Shown here: positions 1 through 6,917 of the stretch, piece by piece
How positions within the stretch are numbered: position 1 is the first letter of the stretch
Layout of the letters: the number at the start of each line of letters is the position of its first letter
NCBI GenBank assembly: GCA_002403895.1
Contig: DHIQ01000237.1
Coordinates: forward strand, 8,742-27,271
DNA: 18,530 bases
Reading direction: 5' to 3'
Origin: Candidatus Neomicrothrix sp. UBA4742
Lineage (GTDB): Bacteria > Actinomycetota > Acidimicrobiia > Acidimicrobiales > Acidimicrobilacustridaceae
Notes under the pieces: generated by a model
What the model saw: only the letters and a program-made list of their open reading frames with translations
Told to the model about the DNA's origin: nothing
Database searches by the model: none
Made by a program: the position numbers and the translations under genes

Positions 1-140
1 CCGACGGCAACGCGAAGAAGTTGTTCCAACAAGTCGAAGTCGGCGGAATACAAGCCATCGGGCTGCCACGGATTCACCCAGGGCTCGACTGGGATGAAGC
101 GATCGAACCGCTCGAGCTTCGGAGCTTGTTTTGCTGCCAT
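1..140 (-). CDS. Partial gene downstream of DNA methyltransferase, product unknown (N-terminal 46 residues)
   Basis: An open frame begins with ATG at 138-140 on the minus strand and runs off the left edge. Its start is well supported: GGAAGG lies about 6 nt before the ATG. The product begins MAAKQAPKLERFDRFIPVEP, followed by a Trp/Pro-rich stretch (WVNPWQP) and an acidic-hydrophobic segment (DFDLLEQLL). There is no signal peptide or membrane segment in the visible part. It starts 36 nt after the methyltransferase stop on the same strand, so the two are very probably co-transcribed. In such a position a cognate restriction endonuclease, a helicase or another defence subunit is common, but I do not recognise the sequence. 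The function is left open. Confidence 0.7.
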   Translation of the reverse strand, partial: MAAKQAPKLERFDRFIPVEPWVNPWQPDGLYSADFDLLEQLLRVAV

Positions 141-176
141 CACAAACCTTCCACGTTGCACGCCAACCAAGAGTGC

Positions 177-1856
177 TCACGCAACGGCACTAGCGACCAT
201 CCGGTCTGGAACGTCGGCAATCCCGTAAAGCCTGAGTGCGATAGCGGTGGCGGCCTCGACATCGCGCTGAGCGAACGCGTTCGCCAAGGCCTTCTTGTCA
301 GCGCGTCTCATACTCTCGGCAACCGGCACCCGAATGCGCCGAAGGTACTGCGCCTGGAAGCGGTAGGTGCCGCCTCGCATCTTCACGCAGTAGGCGCCGA
401 CGAAGAGGTTCGCGACCTCGGAGAGCATCAGGCCGCCAAGCACCTCAAGATCCCAGCCAGTCGATGTGACGTGGTAGAGGTTGTGATGCGGGTAGTAGTC
501 GCCCTCGTCGAGCACTGGGTGAGCTGATGACTTCATCTCGGGCAGGAGGAGCTTCGGCCGGGCGAGCAGACCGGGGGTCATGCGGTCGATTGTCTTGTAC
601 CAGCGAGCCGGCGACTTCGACGCCGTATGCCGGGCCCTCACCCGCTTGCCATGCCGCTCGAGATAGGCGCGAAGCAGCGGCCATTCATCGATGTCGACCA
701 GACCTTCGTCGTCCCACGGATTGACGAGGTAGGTGCCGGACCAGGCCACGCGACCCGAAGCCAGGTCCTTGGCCATGACTAGGGGCAGCAGCCGCTCAGG
801 CTCGACCGCGCTGGGGTCCCGAGTGAGATAGATGTCGTCGGCCCCGGTAGCGAGGCCGATACCTATCCGCGTCCCAGTAAGAGGGTCCTCGAGCGGGGGG
901 CAACGCTTCTCGAGATCAGCGAGCACCGTCAGTTGCTCGGGTGTGGCGGACGGCCATGACTCGGCGCCACTGAACCACCCAGGCAGTTGTGCTGCGTGAA
1001 CCGACGGGAGCACGAGAGGCTTGGTAGACCGCTTCAACGCCCACTGCTGAAGGAGCTTGGCGTCTCGCTCGCCGAACGAGCCGGTGGTCGAGGCGACGAT
1101 CGGCGTCGTCTGCTGTTGGCGGCGGATCACTGTCACGGCCGGGTAGGCCGACACCTCATCCTCGAACGCGTCCACGTCGTGCACCTCGATGACCGCATCA
1201 ATGGAGAACTGCTCAGCCACGAGCACTCGTAGCGCAGCGCCGTACTGGTTGCGCATCCATCGGTCGGCGACGATGAAGCCGAGGGCGCCGTCAGACTTGA
1301 GCAGACGCAACCCCAGTTCGATGAAGCCAACGAAAATATCGCTGCGACCACGCATGGTCGGGCATGCCCGCCGGTAGGCAGCGTTGCGATCCGCTGGCAA
1401 GTTCTCCAGCCGTATGTACGGCGGGTTGCCGAGTACGAAATCGGCGGACCGCTCACTGTGTGGCAAGAGAAGAAAGTCCCCGGCCGTGACCCATTGGGCG
1501 GCGAGCTCCTCTGCGTCAAGTAGCCCGGCTCCGCCCCCGACGAGCTGAGCTGTCACGTTCTTACGCGCAAGCTCAGCGTTGCTCTCAAGTAGATCGAAGG
1601 CGCGCAACGCGCGAGCAGAGTCCTCGATGCGTCGGTTGTGCAGTACGCATGACGCCACGAGACGTTCGACCATCGGCCCAAGGAACGCACCGGCCCCGCA
1701 TGACGGCTCGACCGCTGTCATCGTGGCGAGATCGCGATCCGCCGTGTACCCGACGAGATTGAGGATCAGCTCGACAACCCACCGGCGAGTAAAGACCTCA
1801 CCGTGCTCACCTTCCCAACTCGAAGGGGCCAGCTCCCTTGCGAGCTCGAAAGTCAT
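177..1856 (-). CDS. Eco57I-type N6-adenine DNA methyltransferase (restriction-modification)
   Basis: Predicted S-adenosylmethionine-dependent DNA N6-adenine methyltransferase, class I fold, of 559 residues from the chosen start. SAM-binding motif I (EPSCGAGAFL) is at about residues 50-59 and catalytic motif IV (NPPYIRLENLP) at about 144-154. The motif I then IV order with a long C-terminal target-recognition half is typical of Eco57I/PaeR7I/XamI-like methylases. The open frame extends upstream, and ATGs at 1877 and 1856 are both plausible. I prefer 1856 because GAGATGG lies 7 nt before it. The 1877 start has no Shine-Dalgarno but sits just after a TACTAT box and could be leaderless. A second open gene follows after 36 nt. 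Third-position A/T is more frequent than in neighbouring genes, which suggests transfer. The recognition site cannot be deduced from this sequence. Confidence 0.9.
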   Translation of the reverse strand: MTFELARELAPSSWEGEHGEVFTRRWVVELILNLVGYTADRDLATMTAVEPSCGAGAFLGPMVERLVASCVLHNRRIEDSARALRAFDLLESNAELARKNVTAQLVGGGAGLLDAEELAAQWVTAGDFLLLPHSERSADFVLGNPPYIRLENLPADRNAAYRRACPTMRGRSDIFVGFIELGLRLLKSDGALGFIVADRWMRNQYGAALRVLVAEQFSIDAVIEVHDVDAFEDEVSAYPAVTVIRRQQQTTPIVASTTGSFGERDAKLLQQWALKRSTKPLVLPSVHAAQLPGWFSGAESWPSATPEQLTVLADLEKRCPPLEDPLTGTRIGIGLATGADDIYLTRDPSAVEPERLLPLVMAKDLASGRVAWSGTYLVNPWDDEGLVDIDEWPLLRAYLERHGKRVRARHTASKSPARWYKTIDRMTPGLLARPKLLLPEMKSSAHPVLDEGDYYPHHNLYHVTSTGWDLEVLGGLMLSEVANLFVGAYCVKMRGGTYRFQAQYLRRIRVPVAESMRRADKKALANAFAQRDVEAATAIALRLYGIADVPDRMVASAVA

Positions 1857-1877
1857 CTGAATGCCATCTCGCTGCAT

Positions 1878-1915
1878 GAGCGGGATAGTAGAACACACGT
1901 TCGGTGCCTGTACAC
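1878..1915 (-). promoter_or_regulatory. Possible promoter of the methyltransferase unit
   Basis: On the minus strand TACTAT (plus positions 1885-1890) resembles a -10 hexamer and lies 7 nt before the upstream candidate ATG at 1877 and 28 nt before the one at 1856. A poor -35-like GTGTAC lies around 1907-1914. The stretch is unusually A/T-rich for this window. The call rests on one hexamer and position only. Confidence 0.3.
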
Positions 1916-2059
1916 CCTTAAAAGGCCGACCCGCTGTGGCACTCGCTGAGGGTAACCCGGTGATGACGGGCCATCGCGGCAATCGCGCCCGCCCCGGGTG
2001 GCCACCCCCACCGGCAGCTCGATCGCTGATCGGTCCCCGCCAATCCGTAGCCTGAGACG

Positions 2060-3292
2060 ATGGTCCACCCCGTCGCTCGCCATGTCGCCGTGGTTGGGGG
2101 TGGCCCCGCCGGGCTGATGGCGGCCGAGGTCCTGGCCACCGCGGGGATGGCCGTTACCGTTTTCGAGCGGATGCCGTCAGTGGGACGGAAGTTCCTGCTG
2201 GCCGGCCGGGGTGGTCTCAACCTGACCCACACCGAACCACAAGACGAGTTCCTGGCCCGCTACGGGCCGGCTCGGTCCGTGTTGGCGCCGAGCATCGAGG
2301 GCTTCGGTCCCGACGAGCTGCGGGCCTGGTGCGCCGGGCTCGGCCAGGAGCCGTTCGTCGGTTCGAGCGGCAGGGTGTTCCCGGCCGCATTCCGGGCCAC
2401 CCCGCTGCTGCGGGCCTGGCTCCGCCGGCTCGATGAGCTCGGGGTGGAGATACAAGTGCGCCACACCTGGAAGGCGTGGGGTGACGAGCCCGGCGCGTTG
2501 TTGTTCACCTCTGCCGACGGGTCCCCGGTCACGGTCGAGGCCGATGCCGCCGTGTTGGCGTTGGGCGGGGCGAGCTGGCCCCGGGTGGGCTCCGACGGTG
2601 CCTGGGTGGGCCCAGTCACCGCCGCTGGCATCGGGGTGGCCCCCCTCCGGGCGGCCAATGTCGGCTTCCGGGTCGGTTGGACGAGCACGTTCCGGGACCG
2701 CTTCGCCGGCACGCCGATCAAGAATGTCCGCCTCACCTTCGCTGGGGCATCCGTCCGGGGGGACGCGGTGATCACGGCCACGGGGGTCGAAGGGGGAGCG
2801 GTCTACGGCCTGGCCGCTCCGTTACGCGATGCCCTCGAGCGGGAGGCACCAGTCACGCTGATGGTCGATCTCCGTCCCGATCTGTCGGTCGATGACCTGG
2901 CCGACCGGTTCCTCCGCCGGCGGGCCAAGGAGTCGCGGGCCACGCTGTTGCGCCGGGCGGGTCTGGCCCCGGTCGGGGTTGGCCTTCTTCGCGAGGTCAC
3001 CGCCAACGACCTGCCCGCCGAGCCTCGGGCCTTGGCCAGTCTGGTGAAAGACATGCCGTTGCCACTGATCGCCCCCCAGCCGCTGGAACGGGCGATCTCC
3101 ACCGCCGGTGGTATCCAGTTCGGCGAGTTCGATGAGCATTTCATGGTGCGGCGTCGGCCCGGCACGTTCGTCGCGGGCGAGATGCTCGACTGGGAGGCGC
3201 CGACGGGCGGCTACCTGCTCCAAGCCACGTTCTCCACCGCGGTGGCCGCCGCGAACGGGGTGCTTGCCTGGTTAGCCCACGAGACCACCTGA
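2060..3292 (+). CDS. NAD(P)/FAD-dependent oxidoreductase, HI0933-like / PP_4765-family flavoprotein
   Basis: Flavoprotein of 410 residues. The FAD/ADP-binding Rossmann signature GGGPAG is at residues 13-18, with the acidic strand end at E36. It is followed by GRKFLLAGRGGLNLTH (42-57), diagnostic of the HI0933-like family (COG2081) and its PP_4765 branch. A second FAD-contacting block near the C-terminus (STAGGIQFGEF, then VAGEMLDWEAPTGGY) completes the fold, so the protein looks full length. The substrate is not known for this family, and no partner gene in the window suggests one. The start is the ATG at 2060, preceded by a weak purine-rich stretch (TGAGACG). It is transcribed away from the methyltransferase gene, and a YceI remnant follows immediately on the same strand. 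Confidence 0.9.
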   Translation: MVHPVARHVAVVGGGPAGLMAAEVLATAGMAVTVFERMPSVGRKFLLAGRGGLNLTHTEPQDEFLARYGPARSVLAPSIEGFGPDELRAWCAGLGQEPFVGSSGRVFPAAFRATPLLRAWLRRLDELGVEIQVRHTWKAWGDEPGALLFTSADGSPVTVEADAAVLALGGASWPRVGSDGAWVGPVTAAGIGVAPLRAANVGFRVGWTSTFRDRFAGTPIKNVRLTFAGASVRGDAVITATGVEGGAVYGLAAPLRDALEREAPVTLMVDLRPDLSVDDLADRFLRRRAKESRATLLRRAGLAPVGVGLLREVTANDLPAEPRALASLVKDMPLPLIAPQPLERAISTAGGIQFGEFDEHFMVRRRPGTFVAGEMLDWEAPTGGYLLQATFSTAVAAANGVLAWLAHETT

Positions 3293-3326
3293 TCCGCACC
3301 ACCCGGCGGGTCAGACCCTGGCCGGT

Positions 3327-3656
3327 TGCTGCGACGACAAGGTGCAGTCGGCCCTCGCCACCTCGCAGTACCCGACGGCCACCTTCACCCTCACTCAGTC
3401 CGTCGACCTGGGACCGGCGGCCGCCACCGGCGCGTCGATATCGGTGACCGCCGTCGGTGATCTCACTATTCACGGCACTACCAAGCAGGTCGAGATCCCG
3501 CTGCAGGCCCAGCTGGTGAACGGCACCGCGGTGGTGGTGGGGTCGATCGACCTCACGTTTGCCGACTACGGCGTGGCCGTACCCACCAGCCCAGTCGTCG
3601 TGTCCGTCGACGATCACGGGACCCTCGAGTTCCAGCTCCTGCTCAAGCGCAGCTAA
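3327..3656 (+). pseudogene. 5'-truncated YceI-like domain protein (remnant)
   Basis: The translated frame carries the C-terminal half of the YceI fold (lipocalin-like barrel, polyisoprenoid-binding family). Recognisable blocks are ALATSQYPTATFTLT, VTAVGDLTIHG, TTKQVEIPLQAQL, DLTFADYGVAVPTSP and GTLEFQLLLKRS before a TAA at 3654-3656. Full-length family members are about 170-200 residues; only about 105 remain. Recognisable homology starts near 3333, some 40 nt after the stop of the flavoprotein gene. The only near start is a GTG at 3342 inside the domain with no Shine-Dalgarno. The N-terminal strands and any signal peptide are missing, so this is most likely a decayed copy left by a rearrangement that joined it to the flavoprotein gene. 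A short functional protein is less likely. Confidence 0.75.
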
Positions 3657-3720
3657 ACGCCCTGAGCGGAGCGCCCAGAACAGAGGGACCGACGTTGTGT
3701 GGCTCTCCGTATCCCGACCC

Positions 3721-4182
3721 TCAGAGCGTGGCGAGATGGTCGGCCAGCCGATCAAGGCTGGTGTTGAAACCGGCCAAGGCTTCGGGGCTCCGATACATCT
3801 CGGGGACGTTGGTCTGGTGGATGACCAGGCGGGTCCTGCCCCCTCCGAGGTCAGTGAGCGTGCCGGTCGAGGTCATGCCCGAGTCGGGCTCGCTGAAGGC
3901 GAAGATCTCCGGCTCGACGACCTCGACGAACACGGCCTTCATGGGGAACCCGGGGTTGTCCGGGTCGTCGTCGGGAATCATGGTGGACTCGAACCTTCCG
4001 CCTGCCCACGGTTCGATGACCACGCTGGAGAGTGGGACGTGCATGCCCACCGGGCCCCAGAAGCGGATGAACTGCTCGGGCTCGACGAGGGCCCGGAAGA
4101 CCACGTCACGGGGGGCATCGAACTCCCGGGTGATCGTGACTTCTCCGAGGGTCTCGCCTGGAGCATCTGAGGTTTCGGTCAT
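3721..4182 (-). CDS. SRPBCC / AHSA1-domain protein
   Basis: Single-domain START/Bet v1-like protein of 153 residues in the AHSA1 (Aha1 C-terminal-like) family. The characteristic opening is seen: ITREFDAPRDVVFRALVEPEQFIRFWGP, followed by a GGRFESTM strand, FSEPDSG and a C-terminal helix FNTSLDRLADHLATL. These small cavity-forming proteins are often encoded beside ArsR-type repressors, but their ligands are mostly unknown. The ATG at 4182 overlaps the stop of the upstream ArsR gene by four bases (ATGA), so translation is probably coupled. No catalytic residues can be assigned. The gene ends 64 bp from the convergent YceI remnant. Confidence 0.88.
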   Translation of the reverse strand: MTETSDAPGETLGEVTITREFDAPRDVVFRALVEPEQFIRFWGPVGMHVPLSSVVIEPWAGGRFESTMIPDDDPDNPGFPMKAVFVEVVEPEIFAFSEPDSGMTSTGTLTDLGGGRTRLVIHQTNVPEMYRSPEALAGFNTSLDRLADHLATL

Positions 4183-4529
4183 GACGGGGTCCTTTCCCGT
4201 TCTCGTTGGATGTGTTGCAGGTGTTGGTCGAGTCGGTCGAGCCGGTGCTCCCAGACCTGACGCTGGCTCTCGAGCCAGTTGGAGGCGGTCTCCAGCGGGG
4301 CGGCATCGAGCCGGCAGGGCCGGAACTGTGCGTCGCGGCCTCGGGTGATCAGGCCGGCGCGTTCGAGCACCTTGAGGTGTTTGGAGACCGCCTGGAGGCT
4401 GATGGGAAACGGCTTGGCCAGCTCATTGACCGTGGCCTCCCCGGTGGCGAGCCGTCCGAGGATGGCCCGACGGGTGGGGTCGGCCAGGGCAGCAAAGGTG
4501 CCGCTGAGCGGATCTTCGGTCATGGTCAT
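4179..4529 (-). CDS. ArsR-family winged-helix transcriptional regulator
   Basis: Compact 116-residue repressor. Helix one begins FAALADPTRRAILGRLATGEATVNELAKPF, and the recognition helix with its wing entry is SLQAVSKHLKVLERAGLI (residues 44-61), typical of the ArsR/SmtB superfamily. It lacks the CxC or His-rich metal sites of classical metal sensors and belongs to the branch paired with SRPBCC proteins, so it is probably not a metalloregulator. The first ATG (4529) has a weak GAATGG six bases upstream; an in-frame ATG two codons later is also possible. A near-perfect palindrome 17 nt upstream is the likely autoregulatory operator. It is the first gene of a two-gene operon. Confidence 0.9.
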   Translation of the reverse strand: MTMTEDPLSGTFAALADPTRRAILGRLATGEATVNELAKPFPISLQAVSKHLKVLERAGLITRGRDAQFRPCRLDAAPLETASNWLESQRQVWEHRLDRLDQHLQHIQRERERTPS

Positions 4530-4545
4530 AATCAGCCATTCAGGT

Positions 4546-4561
4546 AATCAACTAGTTGGTT
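4546..4561. promoter_or_regulatory. Probable ArsR operator (16-bp imperfect palindrome)
   Basis: AATCAACTAGTTGGTT is a 16-bp inverted repeat with one mismatched pair around a perfect CAACTAGTTG core. It lies 17 nt upstream of the ArsR start, in the only A/T-rich stretch of this intergenic region. Repressors of this branch are usually autoregulated from such dyads. The assignment is inferred from position and symmetry. Confidence 0.6.
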
Positions 4562-4626
4562 GAGTATGAAGGGACCGCGCCGTGAGTGTCAAGCGCCAGC
4601 TTCCCGAGAGGTCGATGCCCAAGGGC

Positions 4627-4640
4627 GGCGCCTGCGCGCC
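4627..4640 (-). terminator. Weak hairpin downstream of the aminotransferase-fold gene
   Basis: GGCGC-CTGC-GCGCC forms a five-base-pair GC stem 14 nt beyond the stop codon of the gene that closes the sugar-phosphate operon. There is no T-run. It might contribute to termination, but stems this short arise by chance in GC-rich DNA. Confidence 0.2.
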
Positions 4641-4654
4641 CAAGAGAGGCCGAC

Positions 4655-5866
4655 TCAATCCAGGGCGTGCAGCGCCCGTTCAAGTCGGTCGAGGTCGTCG
4701 TCGCTGGTCAGATAGTGCGGGGACACCCGCACCGAAGGCAGCACGGGCCGTGCGGCGGCGTCGAAGGGTGCGCCCCCCGCCGGGTTGACCCAGGTGTTGA
4801 CGCCGTGGGCGGACAGTCCGACCTGAACCGCCTCGGGGCTCAGCGTCGGATGCACGAACGAGATGATGCCCCGGTCATCGGGAGTGCCCGTCAGTCGGAC
4901 GCCATCGAATGACGCCAGCCGCTCGATGACCGCCCGGCTGCGATCGGCCATCGTGGCACCGATCCGGTCCAAGCCAAGGGCCATGGCGTAGCGGGCCGCC
5001 TCGGCCACGCCCAGACGGGCGGCCACCCCGTACTCGAACTGGTCGAGGCGGCGGAGGCCGGCCGGCAAGGTGAAGCGGCCGAGGTCGTCGGGGTCGACCG
5101 CGCCGAAGGGGAGAGCCAGCGGCACGATCTGGTCGGCCAGCGCGGCCCGGACGTACAACACGGCCGTGCCCCGTGGTGCCCGCAGGAACTTGCGGCCAGG
5201 GGCGAACGCCACGTCGCAGCCGATGGCGCCCACGTCGATGGGGAGCTGGCCCAGAGTTTGGCTGAGGTCCACCGCGAACACGGCGTCGGACCCGGCCAGC
5301 AGCCGGCCAACGGCGGCCACATCGGTGACGGTACCGACATGGGTCGGCATGTGCGTGACGACCACCACGCGGGTGTGTTCGTCTAGGGAGGCGGCCAGCG
5401 CGGCGGCGTCGAGCCGGCCGTCGGGGTGGGCTGGCACCACGGTCATCTCGACCCCCCGGCTGCGATGCAGGGCGGCCAGGGTCGAGTGGACGGTGGCATA
5501 GGCGAACTGGTCGACGATGATCCGGTCACCGCCGCGGTAGTCGAAGGTCTCGGCCAGGGACCACAACGCGGTCTCCCAGGCTCGGGTCGCACTCTCGGTG
5601 GCGGCGATCTCGTCGGCGGTCGCCCCCAGCATCTCGGCCAGCACCGCAGGGACCGCCGCCAGCTCGTCTCCCACGGCCACGGCGGCCTCGTAGCCGCCCA
5701 GCTCGGCCTCCAACTGGAGATGGGTGAGGACCCGGTCGAGGACCGGTGCCGGCGTGAGGGACATACCGGCGTGGTTGAAATGGGCCCGGGCCGAGGTCAC
5801 GTCGGCCCGGACCCGCTCGAGCGTCGCGGTGTCGATCGTGCTGCGGTCGGGAGGTATGTCGTTCAC
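4655..5866 (-). CDS. PLP-dependent enzyme, aminotransferase class V fold
   Basis: 403-residue fold-type I PLP enzyme of the class V group (cysteine desulfurase / isopenicillin-N epimerase-like, COG0520). The cofactor residues are visible: ESATRAW near the phosphate-binding loop, D200 with Q203 in VDLSQTLG (pyridine nitrogen and O3' contacts), and Schiff-base lysine K226 in FAPGRKFLRAPRG. The N-terminal FNHAGMSLTPAPVLDRV is the usual opening. No cysteine-desulfurase loop Cys is apparent, so epimerase, lyase or EgtE-like chemistry is as likely as sulfur transfer. The GTG start overlaps the gnd stop in a four-base GTGA, making it the last, probably coupled, gene of the GH15-pgi-gnd operon. Why an amino-acid-type enzyme is coupled to sugar-phosphate genes is not evident. 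Confidence 0.88.
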   Translation of the reverse strand: MNDIPPDRSTIDTATLERVRADVTSARAHFNHAGMSLTPAPVLDRVLTHLQLEAELGGYEAAVAVGDELAAVPAVLAEMLGATADEIAATESATRAWETALWSLAETFDYRGGDRIIVDQFAYATVHSTLAALHRSRGVEMTVVPAHPDGRLDAAALAASLDEHTRVVVVTHMPTHVGTVTDVAAVGRLLAGSDAVFAVDLSQTLGQLPIDVGAIGCDVAFAPGRKFLRAPRGTAVLYVRAALADQIVPLALPFGAVDPDDLGRFTLPAGLRRLDQFEYGVAARLGVAEAARYAMALGLDRIGATMADRSRAVIERLASFDGVRLTGTPDDRGIISFVHPTLSPEAVQVGLSAHGVNTWVNPAGGAPFDAAARPVLPSVRVSPHYLTSDDDLDRLERALHALD

Positions 5867-6894
5867 GCCGGCTTTTCGGCGTGGCCGCCGAACTCGGCCC
5901 GCATGGCGGACAGGACCCTGGCCGCGAAGTCGCCTTCGCCTCGGGTGGCGAAGCGTTCGAACAGCGACGCGGTGATGACCGGGGCCGGCACGCCGGTGTC
6001 GACGGCCGCCGCCACCGTCCAGCGCCCCTCGCCCGAGTCGGACACTCGGCCGGCGAAGTCGTCGAGCTGCGGTGAGCGGGCCAGGGCATCAGCGGTCAGG
6101 TCGACGAGCCACGACCCGACCACCGATCCCCGGCGCCAGACCTCCGCCACCTCGGCTACGTCGATGTCGTACTGATAAGCCCACGGGTCGCGCAACGGCG
6201 TGGTTTCGGCGTCAGCCTCGCGTGTGAGGGTGCCGGCGTTGGCGTGCTTGATGATGCTGAGGCCTTCGGCGATCGACGCCATCATCCCGTACTCGACGCC
6301 GTTGTGGACCATCTTCACGAAGTGGCCGGCGCCGTTGGGCCCGCAGTGCAGGTAGCCGTCCTGGGCGGTGCCGTCGGTGCGAGTCCGCGCCGGGGTGGGC
6401 TCGGCACTTCCTTCGCCGGGGGCGATGGTCCGAAAGATCGGGTCGAGCCGCTCGACGATGGCGTCCTCGCCACCGATCATGAGCGAGTAGCCCCGCTCCA
6501 ACCCCCACACGCCGCCGCTCGTCCCGCAATCCACGTAGTGAATCTGCGAGCGAGCCAGGTCCTGGGCTCGGGTGATGTCGTCGCGGTAATAGGAGTTCCC
6601 CCCGTCGATCACCACATCGTCGGGGTCGAGCAGCGGGGCCAGCTCGTCGAGCGTCTGCTGCACGACGGCGGCCGGCACCATGATCCAGATGGCACGCGGG
6701 GTGTCGAGGGCGGCCACGAACTCGGGCAGTGTGGTCGCCCCGGTGGCGCCTTCGGCGGCCAGGGCGGCAACGGCGTCGGCAAAGACGTCGTAGCCAACGC
6801 AGGGATGGCCGTCGGCCATGAGACGGCGGACGAGGTTGGCCCCCATCCGTCCGAGCCCGATCATGCCGAGCTGGGTGGGGTGGTCGGTTGCCAT
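5863..6894 (-). CDS. gnd: 6-phosphogluconate dehydrogenase, decarboxylating (short type)
   Basis: Oxidises 6-phosphogluconate to ribulose 5-phosphate and CO2 in the cytoplasm. The product is 343 residues, matching the short YqeC/GndA-like class rather than the roughly 470-residue dimeric class. Visible signatures are the nucleotide-binding GLGRMG (13-18), then DGGNSYYRDD, CGTSGGVWGLERGYSLMIGG and the catalytic KMVHNGVEYGMM block, and near the C-terminus SDSGEGRWT. An open frame continues upstream to 7059, but the ATG at 6894 has AGGAG eight bases before it and begins exactly at the family start, so I use it. It lies 23 nt after pgi and overlaps the PLP-enzyme gene by GTGA. NAD versus NADP preference cannot be decided by eye. 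Confidence 0.95.
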   Translation of the reverse strand: MATDHPTQLGMIGLGRMGANLVRRLMADGHPCVGYDVFADAVAALAAEGATGATTLPEFVAALDTPRAIWIMVPAAVVQQTLDELAPLLDPDDVVIDGGNSYYRDDITRAQDLARSQIHYVDCGTSGGVWGLERGYSLMIGGEDAIVERLDPIFRTIAPGEGSAEPTPARTRTDGTAQDGYLHCGPNGAGHFVKMVHNGVEYGMMASIAEGLSIIKHANAGTLTREADAETTPLRDPWAYQYDIDVAEVAEVWRRGSVVGSWLVDLTADALARSPQLDDFAGRVSDSGEGRWTVAAAVDTGVPAPVITASLFERFATRGEGDFAARVLSAMRAEFGGHAEKPA

Positions 6895-6917
6895 CGAAGG
6901 ATCTCCTGGGTCGGGGG

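Noticed and set aside
100..900. CTCGAG sites in and near the methylase as evidence for an XhoI-like specificity
   Set aside because: CTCGAG is expected often in GC-rich coding DNA with Leu-Glu and Ser-Arg pairs; it says nothing about specificity.
1..1982. DISARM or BREX-type system
   Set aside because: The methylase is too short for DrmMI or PglX, and no helicase, DUF1998 or PglZ gene is visible; the partial neighbour does not match these either.
3657..3720. Bidirectional terminator between the YceI remnant and the SRPBCC gene
   Set aside because: No stem longer than a few base pairs and no T-run could be found in the 64-bp convergent gap.
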